A DNA stretch of 64,000 bases from NCBI GenBank assembly GCA_025200525.1, contig CM045770.1, positions 131,158,200-131,222,199 of the forward strand. The letters run 5' to 3'. The number at the start of each line of letters is the position of its first letter. Positions within the stretch are counted from its first letter, which is position 1. Below the pieces are notes generated by a model that made no database searches, had not been told where the DNA came from, and saw only the letters and a list, made by a program, of their open reading frames with translations. Of this stretch, positions 47,261 through 58,551 are shown one piece after another. Position numbers and translations under genes: made by a program. The DNA is from Camellia lanceoleosa. Lineage: Eukaryota > Streptophyta > Magnoliopsida > Ericales > Theaceae.

Positions 47261-48057
47261 TGAACATGGTAAATCATGATGTTGTAATGCAACGTATTGC
47301 AACATAGTATAATTGAAATGGAATTTACAAAATATAAAAGGATACGGGAAGGGACATCCTTCGCATGTTCCAAACATCGTTCTCAGAAGTTGTAGTACGA
47401 GGTCAACTCGAAGCTCCGCTTATATTCTGAGGGCGCCATTTCTTGGACTGCCTTAAGTGATAAAGATACCAAATCACATGACTGACCTGAACAAGGGCGC
47501 AAAAGGTACGATGGCCGAAAGGAGGAGGTTACCAGTGTCAAACCCGGCACCCTGCTACCCTGCTATTTTCTTGCTTTACTTTCCTTTTTACTAGGAGTTT
47601 AAGCACATTGCACTGCCTTCGGCAGGTTTTATTTCTCAAAAGCGTGTGTTTTTGCAAAACATATGATGGAGATGAAACAGCTATCCGCTTGAAAGGGTAT
47701 TGTATTTGTGTGCATCGCATCACAAGGCATCACATAACAATGTGGATGAATTTGAAACTGTTTTTCGAAAGCAAAGCATCGCATCGTAATAATCAGGTAG
47801 TGGACCGACTTACAACTCGATAAGCAAATCAAAGACTCGACAGACTAGCCAAGTGCAAGCACAACTTGATAGACACAGCAAAGACTTAAAGAGAGTGACA
47901 TACAACTCGATAAGCAAATATACAACAACTCGATAAACAAATGGACGCACCTTCATAAGAATTGATCGCTGAAGGGCATTGGAAGTGGTGGGATTCTCCC
48001 AAATTCTTAACATAACAGATTAGAGTACAAGGGGGGAGACCCACCGGTCAAGTCAAA
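47261..48057. other. Tat spacer between tandem repeat and antisense ORF
   Basis: Non-coding. ACAACTCGATAAGCAAAT-type phrases repeat a few times at 47810-47940. No supported gene. Confidence 0.5.
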
Positions 48058-48160
48058 ATTACACCGGCCGTGAAGGATGGCCATCGGCCGAAATGGTGCT
48101 TCATCGGCCAAAATAGATGGCCGGTCGGCACTATAAACGGCCGGTCGGCACTAAATTGTC
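48058..48160 (+). promoter_or_regulatory. CGGCC/CCGGTCGGCAC motifs before the antisense ORF
   Basis: CACCGGCCGTG, GGCCATCGGCCG, CATCGGCC and two copies of GGCCGGTCGGCACTA lie 100-200 bp before the proposed ATG at 48262. They share GCCGACC/GGTCGGC with the LTR promoter palindromes, suggesting a common regulatory input to both strands of the element. This is inference from motif sharing only. Confidence 0.4.
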
Positions 48161-48261
48161 AGCACCAGCAGCATGTTGCCACCTGTCCTCCACTCAACCT
48201 TATCTTCTACAAAAGATCTCAACTTCGTGGTTCCCTTCATTTCCCTACTGATTTAATCCAA

Positions 48262-49554
48262 ATGGAGGAATTTCTTGCTCAAAATCTCGCAACCTGGATT
48301 AACAACTTGAATGGCTCGGAAAAGCTGAATTTTCGAGCTTTCGGCATAAATGCACTATTCACTTTGCGCCGCACCCCGTTGCATTTTCCGTTCCTTCATG
48401 CCGCGGCAAGGTTCTGGAACCCGGTGACACATGTCTTTAGCTTTAGCGGGCAAGAGGTGTGTCCCACTTTCGAAGATTTCCAAGGTCTAATGGAATCTGG
48501 GCGTAATGAGGAAATCCTACCCCAATTTCGTTTTGGCCATGCTCAAGCCTTAGGACAAATGTGTGGGCTCTCAATACCCGATGCTCGTTCTCTGGTTTGT
48601 GACGGGACATTAGATGTTCCGAGCTTGGTCTGTCGTTTTTCTGAGACTGGTGATCATGGCGACCATCACTGGCAAGGCTTTCGGTGGCACGCCCTCTGTC
48701 TATGCATGCTATCTCATTTTCTGTTCATCTCCGGTTCTGGAGGAGCCAGTGTCCGGTTGATTGAAGTTGCCCAAGGCTTGAAGGAGGGCAAAAGCTGCAT
48801 TGCCATGGTCCTGGCTGAGACACTGCTGGGCTTAGACGCCTTTTATCGTCGAGAGACGACCAGATTAGCAGGGAGTCCACTATTACTGCAGGTAATGTTT
48901 CCCAACCCATCTCACTTTTTATGTTTGCTCACATCACTCGGCTCTCAGGCTCGTTTTTTCCTCACAAAACCTGTTTCTTACTTTTTCTCTCATCGTACTT
49001 CTCTCTATTCTTTATTCTCTCATTTTTTTATCCCTCCCCAGGTGTGGTTAATGGATAAACTGAAAGTTGTGGACTCTTGCCCAGCATATTCAGCGCGCGG
49101 CTATTTCTTCAGGCAACGCCTAGTTGACGCCCTTGATGAAGGTTGGTGGTTTGAGTGGATGTGCAATTTGTCCGCAGATCGCGTTGCTTGGCGGTGCCCT
49201 TGGCTCAATCTCCCAATGATGAGTTACAGCATGACCCGTCAGCCGGGGATCCAATTGATTGGCTTGACTCACTGTGTTTTCTACTTCCCATTCCGTATCC
49301 TGCGCCAGTTTGGTCATGATCAGACTTGCCCGCTGGAAGGGATAGAGTACCCGGCTGCATTCCTAATCCGAGGCTCACAGCTGGCCCGATATGCCACAGC
49401 ATGGAGGACGAGAGAACTGTTAGCCCCCGCTCCCACTTTCAGTTGCACTTTATCTGATGAGTGCTTGGATTGGCTTAATGAAGAGGCACAGGAGGGGCCC
49501 ACTTTGGCATCAGAGGCTTCGACCCGGCTGAGGGGGCGCAGGACATTGACTTGA
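48262..49554 (+). CDS. Antisense plant-mobile-domain (PMD) ORF of the Tat element
   Basis: Opposite in strand to gag-pol, between pol and the 3' LTR. The open frame reaches back to an ATG at 48070, but that part overlaps the CGGCC motifs and looks non-coding, so I prefer the ATG at 48262 (MEEFLAQNLATWI). FWNPVTHVFSFSGQEVCPTF, EDFQGLMES and FRWHALCLCML are typical of the PMD (aminotransferase-like, PF10536) family. An in-frame 150-bp intron (48892-49041, GTAATG...CCCCAG, pyrimidine-rich 3' end) probably interrupts it: removal joins LQ to VWLMDKL, giving about 380 residues. Antisense extra ORFs with PMD domains are described in Tat elements; their role is unknown. Confidence 0.75.
   Translation: MEEFLAQNLATWINNLNGSEKLNFRAFGINALFTLRRTPLHFPFLHAAARFWNPVTHVFSFSGQEVCPTFEDFQGLMESGRNEEILPQFRFGHAQALGQMCGLSIPDARSLVCDGTLDVPSLVCRFSETGDHGDHHWQGFRWHALCLCMLSHFLFISGSGGASVRLIEVAQGLKEGKSCIAMVLAETLLGLDAFYRRETTRLAGSPLLLQVMFPNPSHFLCLLTSLGSQARFFLTKPVSYFFSHRTSLYSLFSHFFIPPQVWLMDKLKVVDSCPAYSARGYFFRQRLVDALDEGWWFEWMCNLSADRVAWRCPWLNLPMMSYSMTRQPGIQLIGLTHCVFYFPFRILRQFGHDQTCPLEGIEYPAAFLIRGSQLARYATAWRTRELLAPAPTFSCTLSDECLDWLNEEAQEGPTLASEASTRLRGRRTLT
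48892..49041 (+). other. Probable in-frame intron of the PMD ORF
   Basis: GTAATG donor after CTGCAG, a T/C-rich tract and TCCCTCCCCAG acceptor. Exactly 150 bp and free of stops, so retention would add 50 mostly hydrophobic residues unlike the family. The flanking residues LQ and VWLMDKL fit together as in other PMD proteins. Confidence 0.65.
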
Positions 49555-50240
49555 CCATGCCGGATTTATTGCTTTATTGGTACTTTCAAGTTTTCTTTAT
49601 GAATGTAATAAAAGCAACTTCGATTGTATGCAAGAGCAAGAGAACTCTATTTGAAATCAATGAAATTGAAGGTTGTGGTAATCTTGAAAATTTTCCGCTT
49701 TTGGTCGAAATGGTCTTAGTTGTAAAAAGATTTATTTGAACAAAGTCATCTTTTATCAAAACTTTTCAAAACCATTTTCGGTATGGATCAGAACTGGACA
49801 CGCCTGAAATTTGCCACTGAGATGCACAACCCCGGATTCCTGCAATTGGAAAATTGCCCCTAGTTTGGATAAGCGCCAAGATCGCATGGCAAATGAAAGT
49901 TGCCCCTAGTCCGAATAACCTTTGCACCGGAGATTGCGATGAATACCAATGGACAAAGATGACCAAGATGATCAAACGGACAAAGCTGATCGGGGAAAAT
50001 GTTTATGGCTGAACTTCAGGATGAAGCTGCCTACGTATCCCAAAGATGGGAATCAAGCCTTACGTAGTTCAGGCTTGGGTTCACTCGAGTATTTTCACTC
50101 TCCTTTTGCGCTCTAACTTTTGCCAAGGCCGCCCTTTGCGGGTTTTCAACCTTGCGAGCTCAGTTTTTATATTTTCTAATTTTTTTGTGCTCTGAATTTT
50201 GCCTAGGTCGCCCTTCCGGGTTTTCGGCCTAGCGAGCCTC
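49555..50240. other. Tat non-coding spacer between pol and antisense ORF
   Basis: Contains two more PPT-like TTGCCCCTAG motifs (49854-49863, 49910-49919) and GAAGCTGCCTACGTATCCCA near 50022. No gene is seen. Confidence 0.5.
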
Positions 50241-52124
50241 TCAGGGGTGAAATTTCTTCAGCTTGTCCATGTTGATCGGTTGGGAGAACTCTAAGCCATC
50301 TAGGTCCATCAGAACCACAGCTCCACCCGACCAGATAGACTTGATGATATAGGGACCAGTCCAATTGGGTCTGAACTTGCCCCTTGGGTCATGGATGGGA
50401 GCTCGGTTGTCTTTGAGCACCAAATCTCCTTCCTTCAAATTTCTGGACTTAACTTTCTTATTAAAAGCTCGGGCGATTCTGCGTTGATAACCTTGGACAT
50501 GGTACAGTGCTTTCAGCCTTCTTTCATCGAAGAGCATGAGTTCCTCGAATCTGCTCTGCTGCCAATCTGCCTCAGCTATCTGACACTCAGCCAGCACTCG
50601 CAATGACGGAACCTCAATCTCGATTGGTAGAACGGCTTCCATCCCATAGACCAGCAAATAAGGGGTTGCTCCAGTCGAAGTTCTAATTGAAGTCCGGTAG
50701 CCCCACAGAGCGAACGGCAACTTATCTGGCCAGTCCCGATAGGTTTCCACCATCTTCCGTAGTATGTGCTTGATGTTTTTGTTGGCGGCCTCAACTGCTC
50801 CGTTGGTCTGCGGCCGATACGTGGATGACTTATGAAAAGCCACATTATACTTCTCCAGCAAATCAATCACCTCTTTCTTGAAGTGAGAACCATTGTCCGA
50901 AATGATCTCATTCGGAACTCCATAACGGCAGATAATGTTGTTTCGGATAAACTTCGCGACGTGCGAAGCCTTCAACACAGCATAAGATTGGGCCTCGACC
51001 CACTTGGTGAAATAGTCTATTGCTACCAAGATAAACTCATGCCCATTCGACCCCTTCGGGGTAACAGCTCCGATCACATCGATCCCCCAAACTGAGAATG
51101 GCCATGGTGATGTCATGTTGTATAACTTTGACGGCGGGATGTTCATACGGTTTGCGTGAATCTGGCATTTATGGCATCGCCGAACAAATCCGATACAATC
51201 TTCCTCCATGGTAGACCAGTAGTAGCCCTGTCTAAGGATCTTTCGTGCCAGCATCACCCCATTCATATGTGCCCCACATTCTCCTCCATGGATGGCCTCC
51301 ATCAGGCGCTTCGACTCTTCAGCTTCCACACACAGTTTGTGCATTCCCAGATGACCTCTTCTGTACAACTTACCCCCGCAGATGATAAACTGAACAGCTA
51401 TTCTTCTGATTGCCCGCTTGTCTTTGGCGTTTGCCCCTGGTGGATATGTCTCCTTCTCCAAGAAGTTCCATATGTCGTAATACCAAGGGTTGTTATCCTG
51501 CGCCTCGTCTATGGCAGAGATTGACTCGTAGGCGGGTGCAAATTTCTGGTCAATAATGACTGGACGCATCCGGACCCCAAATGGGATGTCTATCATAGAA
51601 GATAGAGTTGCTAGCGAATCTGCAAACCTGTTGTTCTCTCTCACTAGGTGAGTGAAATTTAGCTTTTCAAACCGAGGAATTAACAAATCCAAGGTTTGGT
51701 GATAAGTTATCATCATTTCCTCTTTTACTTTCCAGTCTCCTTTAGCTTGAGACATGACTAGGTTCGAATCTCCAATGACATTCAATCGCCTTGCCCCTAG
51801 TTCTAGGGCAGCTTCTAAACCGGCAATACAAGCCTCATACTCTGCCTCATTGTTCGAGACTTTGAACCGGAGTTTGAATGCTAAAGGGATACGGGAGTCG
51901 TCGGGCACTATCAGCAACACCCCTATCCCATATCCGTATTGATTTGACGCTCCGTCGAAGTACATTGTCCAAGTCTCATTTTCAACGTGCAAAATAGCTT
52001 CATCTGGGAATAGGTACTCAACCGCTTCATCCCCTTCAACCGGGTGGTCGGCAAGGAACTCTGCCACCGCTCTCCCTTTTACGGACTTGCGTGTCACATA
52101 CTTGAGGTCAAATTCTGAGAGCAA
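50241..52124 (-). pseudogene. Tat pol: archaeal-type RNase H and integrase
   Basis: 627 residues open. RNase H: D57 in YFDGAS, E95 in NNEAEYEA, D119 in IGDSN, D169 in RFADSLA. Integrase: zinc site H279, H286, C317, C320; catalytic D349 (WGIDVIG), D410 (IISDNGS) and E445 (GAVEAAN), the last two spaced 35 residues apart, the DD35E pattern. The C-terminal GPYIIK fold ends IKSIWSGGAVVLMDLDG. This ORF itself looks intact, but it is separated from RT by a 1-nt frameshift in the 52108-52124 overlap, so no continuous polyprotein can be made. Confidence 0.92.
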
Positions 52125-53046
52125 AGAAGAACCAACGAGCTAGCCTACCCGTAAGCGCTGGTTTCTCGAAAAGATATTTGATGGGATCAAGTCGTGAAAC
52201 CAACATTACAGAGTGGGCTAACAGGTAGTGCCGCAGCTTCCTGGTAGCCCATACCAAGGCCAAACAAGCTTTCTCTAGCGGAGTATAGCGGGTCTCGTAA
52301 TCCAGCATCTTCTTGCTCAGATAGTAGATGGCCCTTTCCACTTTATCTTCCGACTCTTGCGCGAGCATGCAGCCCATTGTGGTTTCAGTCACTGACAGGT
52401 ACAGTATCAACGGCTTCCCCGGCTTCGGTGGTGACAACACGGGCGGATTCTGTAGATACTCTTTAATCTGTTCAAATGCGGCTTGGCATCGGCCGTCCCA
52501 TTGGAACTTCGTTCCTTTCTTCAAGAGACCAAAAAGTGGTTCACAAGTCAAGGTTAGTTTTGAGATAAACCGCCTTATGAATTGCACTTTACCCAGAAAG
52601 CCTCGCACCTCCTTTTCAGTCATTGGTGGTGGCATTTCTAAGATGGCCTTGATTTTGGAAGGGTCGACTTCGATGCCCCTTTGTGTAATCAGAAATCCCA
52701 GCATTTTTCCCGCTGTAACACCAAACGTGCATTTTTGAGGATTCAGCCGCAGCCTAAACTCCCTGATCCTTTGGAAAAACTTTTGCAAGGCGGTGTAGTG
52801 GCCCTCTCTTTCTTTGGACTTGACAATCATGTCGTCCACATACACCTCAACCTCTTTATGGATCATGTCATGTAATATTGTAGTTGCAGCCCGTTGATAT
52901 GTAGCCCCAGCGTTCTTTAACCCAAATGGCATCACTCTGTAGCAATATGTACCCCACGGGGTGGTAAAAGCAGTCTTCTCCCGGTCTTCGGGTGCCATTA
53001 CTATCTGATTATAGCCTGAAAAGCCATCCATGAACGAGCAAAGCAT
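52108..53046 (-). pseudogene. Tat pol: reverse transcriptase (C-terminal part) and first RNase H
   Basis: 312 residues. FMDGFSGYNQI holds the first catalytic Asp (residue 7), TPWGTYCYRVMPFGLKNAGA is the palm motif, and YVDDMIV (69-75) is the catalytic YVDD. KVRGFLGKVQFIRRFI-like thumb sequence follows (REFRLRLNPQKCTFGV, LGFLITQRGIEVDP). The RNase H after RT reads LYLSVTETTMGCML where an Asp is usually found, fitting the degenerate first RNase H of Tat elements. The frame breaks at both ends. Confidence 0.9.
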
Positions 53047-53990
53047 GCCCCGTAGAAATCTACCAACTCGTCGATATGCGGCAAGGGAAAGTCATCCTGA
53101 CCGCTCGCTTCAAATCCTCAAGTCTACACATACCCGGATTACGCCATCCTCCTAAGACCGAACAATGTTGGCCAACCAAGTCGGGTATTCGGATACCAGC
53201 AGAAGCTCAATAACTGCTTAGTGACCTCTTCTTTGATTTTAATGGCCCAATCGGATCCTCTGAAGTTTCGCTGACGAAGTCGGGCCTCGGGTCAAGAGGA
53301 ATCCGGTCTTGTACAATCTCAGATCGATTCGAGCACGTCTTCAGGGACCACGCGAAAACATCTTTGAAATCTTTTAATAAACGACTAAGCGCCGCGTTCC
53401 TCCGAAGACAACGTGGACCCGATCTGGACCACCATGGGTCCTTCTCGCACCAACATTCACGGTAGTGATTTCATCCATCAAGGGTTTAACAAACCTCTCT
53501 GCTCTTGTTCAATTAGTCGTTGCAAAACCGGAGGAATTTCGTCCTCGCTGCTTTCATCAAAATTTTGAAAGTCCCGATGGCAATAAACCAAAGGCAGTAA
53601 AAGTACTGAAACCACAGCTACCTCATTCTCATTACGTACTTCCGAACCGTCCAATTCTCTCATATAACAGACTCAAAGGAGAAAGAAAAGACGACCGGAC
53701 AGATTGCGGCATCCGGGTTATCACCCAGAATACTGGGACTCAGACTCAGTAGCTGAACTGGATTCCGACTCACAAGACTCGGTGGAATGATTCGGCCACT
53801 ACCGACCCGGTGTCGCTTGACAAAAATCCTCCTCATCTTGCCGGTGAGGAGGGTGCGATGGATGCATCCAAAATAGCGATGGTAGGCCCGCACCGTTTCA
53901 TCCCGATCATGGACACCGAAGAGTCGTCCTCCAAGCACACTGTTGATCAAAGGATCCGAAAGTAGACAGGCATGCTACCCCATTTCAAAC
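53047..53990 (-). pseudogene. Tat pol: broken RT N-terminus and protease-RT linker
   Basis: Pieces of the RT fingers are readable on the minus strand in several frames near 53060-53250: SEYPTWLANI, then an RVCVDFRDLK-like stretch. Around 53480-53620 an acidic NFDESSEDEIPPVLQRLIEQ segment is the linker usual in this lineage. Stops and small indels every 50-150 bp make this the most damaged part of the element. Confidence 0.65.
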
Positions 53991-54455
53991 TCAGGTCCGC
54001 AGACTCCAATTCCTTGCTATATTCACCTCAAGCTGGTCTGCGCTCTTCGCAACATCATCCCCAGATAACTGCAAGTCGAAGAAAATCTCAAATCCCGGCA
54101 CGCGTTTCTTTTCTTTATTCAGCCATGGCTCCGGAAAACCGCAGAATGGGAAGTCTTCCCCCTCCCGGACGAAACGTCCGTTCAAGGTACCCCGGATGGG
54201 CCGGTGCATCAATTCAAAAGGTTTCCCCATCCGTTTTGCTTTGGCTCTTCCAGCCATCTTTTTTCCTCTTCTTTCCCAATCTTCCTTCTTGGGCAGATAA
54301 CCCAAGCCGAAGGTGTGAGGGTTGTGTGGCACTTCGGCCAACGCTGCAATGCCCTTACGGCCGCTCTTCCCTAATCCCATTCCGGGGATGTATTGGAGTT
54401 TGTTCATAAAGTACACTGCTTGGGCACTAACATATATCCCTTCGCTAGCGGCCAT
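53991..54455 (-). pseudogene. Tat pol: G-patch domain segment
   Basis: 154 residues. GMGLGKSGRKGIAALAEVPH followed by FGLGYLPKKEDW is the G-patch found after the protease in Tat/Ogre-type and related plant gypsy elements. It continues the preceding protease ORF across a stop at 54462. The G-patch is thought to bind nucleic acid; its exact role in the element is unknown. Confidence 0.7.
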
Positions 54456-54461
54456 GACACT

Positions 54462-55259
54462 CTATACAACCTGAGCCTCAGCCAAGGTAAAACCTGATAT
54501 GAACACGTCCTCCAGGCCATGCTCTATCTCCAGAACGGGCGTGGATACTTCCGGTGGTGGATGAATTGATGAATTCCCGAAAACGATGGCTACTCCCTTC
54601 CCATAGGGGTATTTCACCATTTGATGCAAAGTAGATGATACTGCCTTCACCTGATGCAGCCACGGCCGCCCCAACAACAAATTGAAAGTTGCCGGTACTT
54701 CCAAGACATGAAAATCTATCTCCTGCTGTCCCGGCCCAACCTTGGTCTGGATTTTAACGGTTCCCATCACCTCTCGGCTTGTATTGTCATATGCCCTGAT
54801 GACCTGGACTGTTGGTATAAAGTCCGCGACTTTCAGACCAATCGCGTAAGCTGTCCTTGCCGGGCAGACGTTGATGGCGGACCCGGTATCGACGAGTACC
54901 ACTGGTATCCATTTATCTCTACATTCCACGGAGATGTAGAGGGGTTTATTGTGATTTGCGCCCTCAGGCAGAAGTTCTTTATCAGCAAACGTCAACATCG
55001 GGGCTCCTCCCGGAAAGACTAACCCCACTAGCTGTTCTGGTGTTGTTTCTATTGAAAGCTTTGCCTTATCCATGGCTGATAAAACAGCCTCCCTATGCAC
55101 TCGAGAAGCCATAAGTAGTCCCCAGATGGAGATGTCTGCTTGTATCTTTTTCAACTGTTTGAGTACGGCTTCCTCTTCGAGCTGCTTCTCCTTTTGCTTC
55201 TCAGCCTCTCTGTGAAGCCTCTGGTTGATCCAAGTGTGGGGGTTTGAAATACCGCCCAC
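54462..55259 (-). pseudogene. Tat aspartic protease
   Basis: 265 residues. VVLVDTGSAINVCP places the catalytic DTGS at 124-127, and FNLLLGRPWLHQ is the conserved GRPWLH downstream. An upstream Glu/Lys-rich stretch (18-45) is a probable coiled linker from gag. The protease would process the polyprotein. It is not in one frame with gag or RT. Confidence 0.88.
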
Positions 55260-55537
55260 TCCGTGTCATGTGGTCAACCTCTCCAAGGTACCAGGTGTTA
55301 TCGGGTTGGTTATTCCCCCAATCTTCATCCGTATGGGCAAGACATAGGTCCTCGTCTTCCCACCACATTCCATCACGTCGGACACCGTCCGGCCTGGTAT
55401 ATTTTCATTCTGCCCGCTTATGATCTTTCGCCTATAGCATCTTTCCACTCCCACACAGGCCTTCGCCTTTCTGATCCTCTCGGAATCCTCGAAACTTGCT
55501 TGTTTTGACACAACTGATTGTTCAATAATTTCCGTAC

Positions 55538-56673
55538 TCAAAATGTCCCAATCCCGGGCGAAATTCTTAACACCGGCGACCCCCGGCAATATGCTCTGCT
55601 CTTCGACCCTTCCGCCGCCGATATTTTCATTCTCGCGAAGCTCTTCGCTTGAAATTCTCCTACCACATCGGGCTGCTCGTCCAACCACCCAGTAGCTTCT
55701 ACTGAATCCTCACAATTGAACCACGCAACTGCCGCGTCCTCTGGGTATTGGTCGCTGTAAAGTTGGAGATTGGCCAGGTCCTCTCCTACATTTGTTACAT
55801 CATCGATTCCCTGTCCCAGACTATCCCCTCGGATCATGCACAATTCTCCCTCTGTGGGCAGTTCCATCCTGGGCCTATCTTGGCCTATTAATGAGATGTA
55901 GTCACTCGGACTGTATGTCTTCCCACTGTAACTCCCAGATTCCGCAGACTCTGATTCAACAACCCTTTTCTCCTTTGGGATCTCTTCTCTCCTGTTCTCG
56001 GCGGTCACCACTGCTGGCTTGAGTTGGGTTACGGAGATGTCCATCATGCACAAGTCAGTGCACTCGGGGAGGAACACCTCCGGTTTAGGCAAGTGGGTGG
56101 GTGTGATATAGACACTAGGGTCATAAGACACGGCCCCAGTATGGATGAAATTAAGTCTTTTAGGTGGTGGAGCTTGGTTATGTGCAGGGAGAGGATTTGT
56201 AGTAACATTGGGCTTCTCGGGAGGCAAAATCACCCCGTTATCAATGAGATCCTGAATCTCATGACGTAACCGGAAGCACTGATCGGTATCGTGACCGTGC
56301 TGTTGGTGAAATGCACAATATTTGGTCGGGTTATGGGTAGGAGGGAGTTTTTCTGGTAGGGGCCGCGACTCCAGGGGCCTCAGGTGCCCTTTCTTGATCA
56401 ACACCCCCAGAGCTTTGGATAGGGGCATATAGAGTGGAGCGAAAGTTCTGGAGTTTTTGGGTGGGTATTTGGTTGTTTGTGGGTTGCTTCCGGACGCACC
56501 GGAGAATGGCGAAGCTGCCGCATTTCTTTGTGGGGGGTTAGTGGTGGCCATGCTCGCCGGAGGCTCTCGCGGTGATGTGCCACTCGGGCTGCATTAGTGT
56601 TGCGGTTGAAGGTCCTTGGGGTTGCTCCGATCACTATCAATCCACCTTGTTTCAAGGCATCTTCAATCTGCAC
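55538..56673 (-). pseudogene. Tat gag C-terminal region with zinc knuckle
   Basis: TKYCAFHQQHGHDTDQCFRL is the Tat-type CCHC-like knuckle, followed by EIQDLIDNGVI. Upstream KNSRTFAPLYMPLSKALGVL is the usual gag C-terminal motif. QIEDALKQGGL appears in an overlapping frame at 56670, so a frameshift lies between. The frame is lost again near 55600 before the protease part. Confidence 0.75.
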
Positions 56674-56728
56674 CCCATTTCATGTAGGTCGAGAAAAGGT
56701 GGAAATGGGACTACTATCATCTTTTGCA

Positions 56729-57626
56729 TCAATTTAATTTGTAGATTGCGCAATCATCCGAATCTGGTCTTTGTCCGTAGGCCTCAAGGTCATCATCGAA
56801 GCCTTGGCCCTCCATCCGTTCTGAACTCGAAAAACTCTCCTTAGGCTCTTGCCTAGTTGTCTCGAGATCACGGGTAGTGATCTCAATCTGTGTGTTGTAT
56901 GAATACTGCGCGATGAAGGCCTCAGCCATTTCGTCCCAATTTCTCTTAACGTCATCATCTAGCTTAGCGTACCATGCAGATGCCACACCTGACAGGGTCC
57001 GACCAAATAGAGACAACTTCTGGAGCCTACTGAGGCCCATTGGCCTTAGAACGTCCGAAAACAGTCTTAAGTGTACCATGGGGTCCCCAGACCCATCAAA
57101 TCGATCAACATGAGGCATTTTGAATCTGTCGGGCAGGGTCACGGCTGCGTCAGTGTAACCATCTTCAATATCGGGGATAGTCTTGACCCCTTGGGATCTC
57201 TTGAATAGCTTTTCAAGCTTGCTTAATTTGAGTGCGGTGGGATCAGTCTCGAACTCAAAGGGAGAGTCCGGTAGATTGGTGGGTGTTTTTGATAGTTGAG
57301 GTTGAATTTGGGGTAGGGTTGGAGGTGGGGGTGGTCCTGTGGGTAGCTCAGATCGATCTAAACATTGGCCATCTCCCGACATTGGGAACTCCTGGTGGGG
57401 AAGGAGCTTGATCTTGACAGATGCTCGGTTTCTTTGTTCGATCTGGCAATGGTCTCTGCTGTTCTCGACAAGCGTGGCTTTTGCTGGCAAAATCTGCCTG
57501 ACGGACGGCATCCTGCTGCATTGCTTTCATACTCTCTTGAAGGTGGCGCACCATCTCCTCCAAACTGGCCATACTATCCTGCTCTGGTTGGAGTACTGGT
57601 ATAAATTCCCTCTCTGTTGGTAACAC
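56729..57626 (-). pseudogene. Tat gag, capsid region
   Basis: Starts around 57626 (MLPTEREFIPVLQPEQDSMA) and changes frame near 57500. MPHVDRFDGSGDPMVHLRLF, LSLFGRTLSGVASAWYAKLD, FIAQYSYNTQIEITTRDLET and TRQEPKESF are the Retrotrans_gag (PF03732) landmarks of Tat elements. After KESF the frame is lost again, and the WRAKAS...KDQIRMI segment is readable in another frame (56958-56734). Confidence 0.85.
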
Positions 57627-57832
57627 AAAACCCGATCTCTCTTGAGCAGTGGGGTAGACAAAGCCCTCTGATTGTTGTCTTGATGTCCTCTGCCTTCTTG
57701 ACCTCGTTTAATGTAGGGGGTAGTGAGTAGTACCTTTGGTTGTCCGTCTATCGGATCCTCGGATCGAAGAGTCGACGACCTCGACCCGAGTGCTTGGGGG
57801 ATATCTATCGGGTCGGTAGCAATTGTGCTCAA

Positions 57833-58528
57833 CTACCTAATAAAAAGATAAATAAAGCGTATAAATAAGCAGAAAATCGGACAGCATAACGGCATAAAAT
57901 AAATAAACACACAACACACGGTTGGGATTTATAATATACGGTCGAATGCTGGATACACTGTTTCTCAGCCACTGATCACTGATCATGAACCATTGCCCCT
58001 AGGCCTGAATCTGATATCCATAGACGACTGATTCCCAAAATACTGACACTGATGCCCTCAGGCCGGATATTTTAACTTGCAAACTGATCTGTACGTTCCC
58101 TGCGGAGTTACATTCTAAAGCACATAGCAGATAAATGAGAACCAAAACACCCCTATGTTGGGGTAGGGTTTCCCTGTCCTATTTTGTCAGGAGCTAGGGT
58201 TTCACTACGCACGCAGCGGTTTCAAACAACCTAAAATCGGGCAAGCAACCTGTCCTAGTTTGGAATGGTCACTATGGATTCCGAATATGCACTAGGTCGA
58301 ATGGTCAAAAAAGGGTGCCTCGGTAAAACCGGGGTTTGTGTTCCCATACTGGCGAGCCATAAGTCGACCTTATGGACATGCCTTGACAAGACAAGCCTCC
58401 GGCAAACCGCTCAGGAATAGCAGATGGCCAACACGGTGTCCTAGGCGCACCAATGCACATGCAATGCAAAGAGACACATAAATGAAATCAAAACAGGATA
58501 TCACGAGTTCGAGTCAAGCTCTCTAAAA
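57833..58528. other. Tat 5' leader between PBS and gag
   Basis: Non-coding. CATTGCCCCTAGGCCTGA (57992-58009) repeats the PPT-like GGGGCAA motif. Long leaders are normal in this lineage. Confidence 0.5.
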
Positions 58529-58546
58529 TCCCCAGCAGAGTCGCCA
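58529..58546 (-). other. Primer-binding site of the Tat element
   Basis: The minus strand reads TGGCGACTCTGCTGGGGA, 5 nt after the LTR end. This resembles the PBS of Ogre/Tat elements, which is reported to match a tRNA-Arg 3' end; the tRNA identity is from memory. Confidence 0.75.
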
Positions 58547-58551
58547 GAAAC

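Noticed and set aside
46439..47377. ORFs with repeated YTHCIVCVHCFTDMCS units (also at 62925-63632)
   Set aside because: They are generated by the 56-60-bp tandem repeat, are open in more than one frame, and have no start or context of their own.
48070..48261. N-terminal extension of the PMD ORF from the ATG at 48070
   Set aside because: The stretch overlaps the CGGCC motif cluster, and its translation has no PMD similarity. The ATG at 48262 is a better start.
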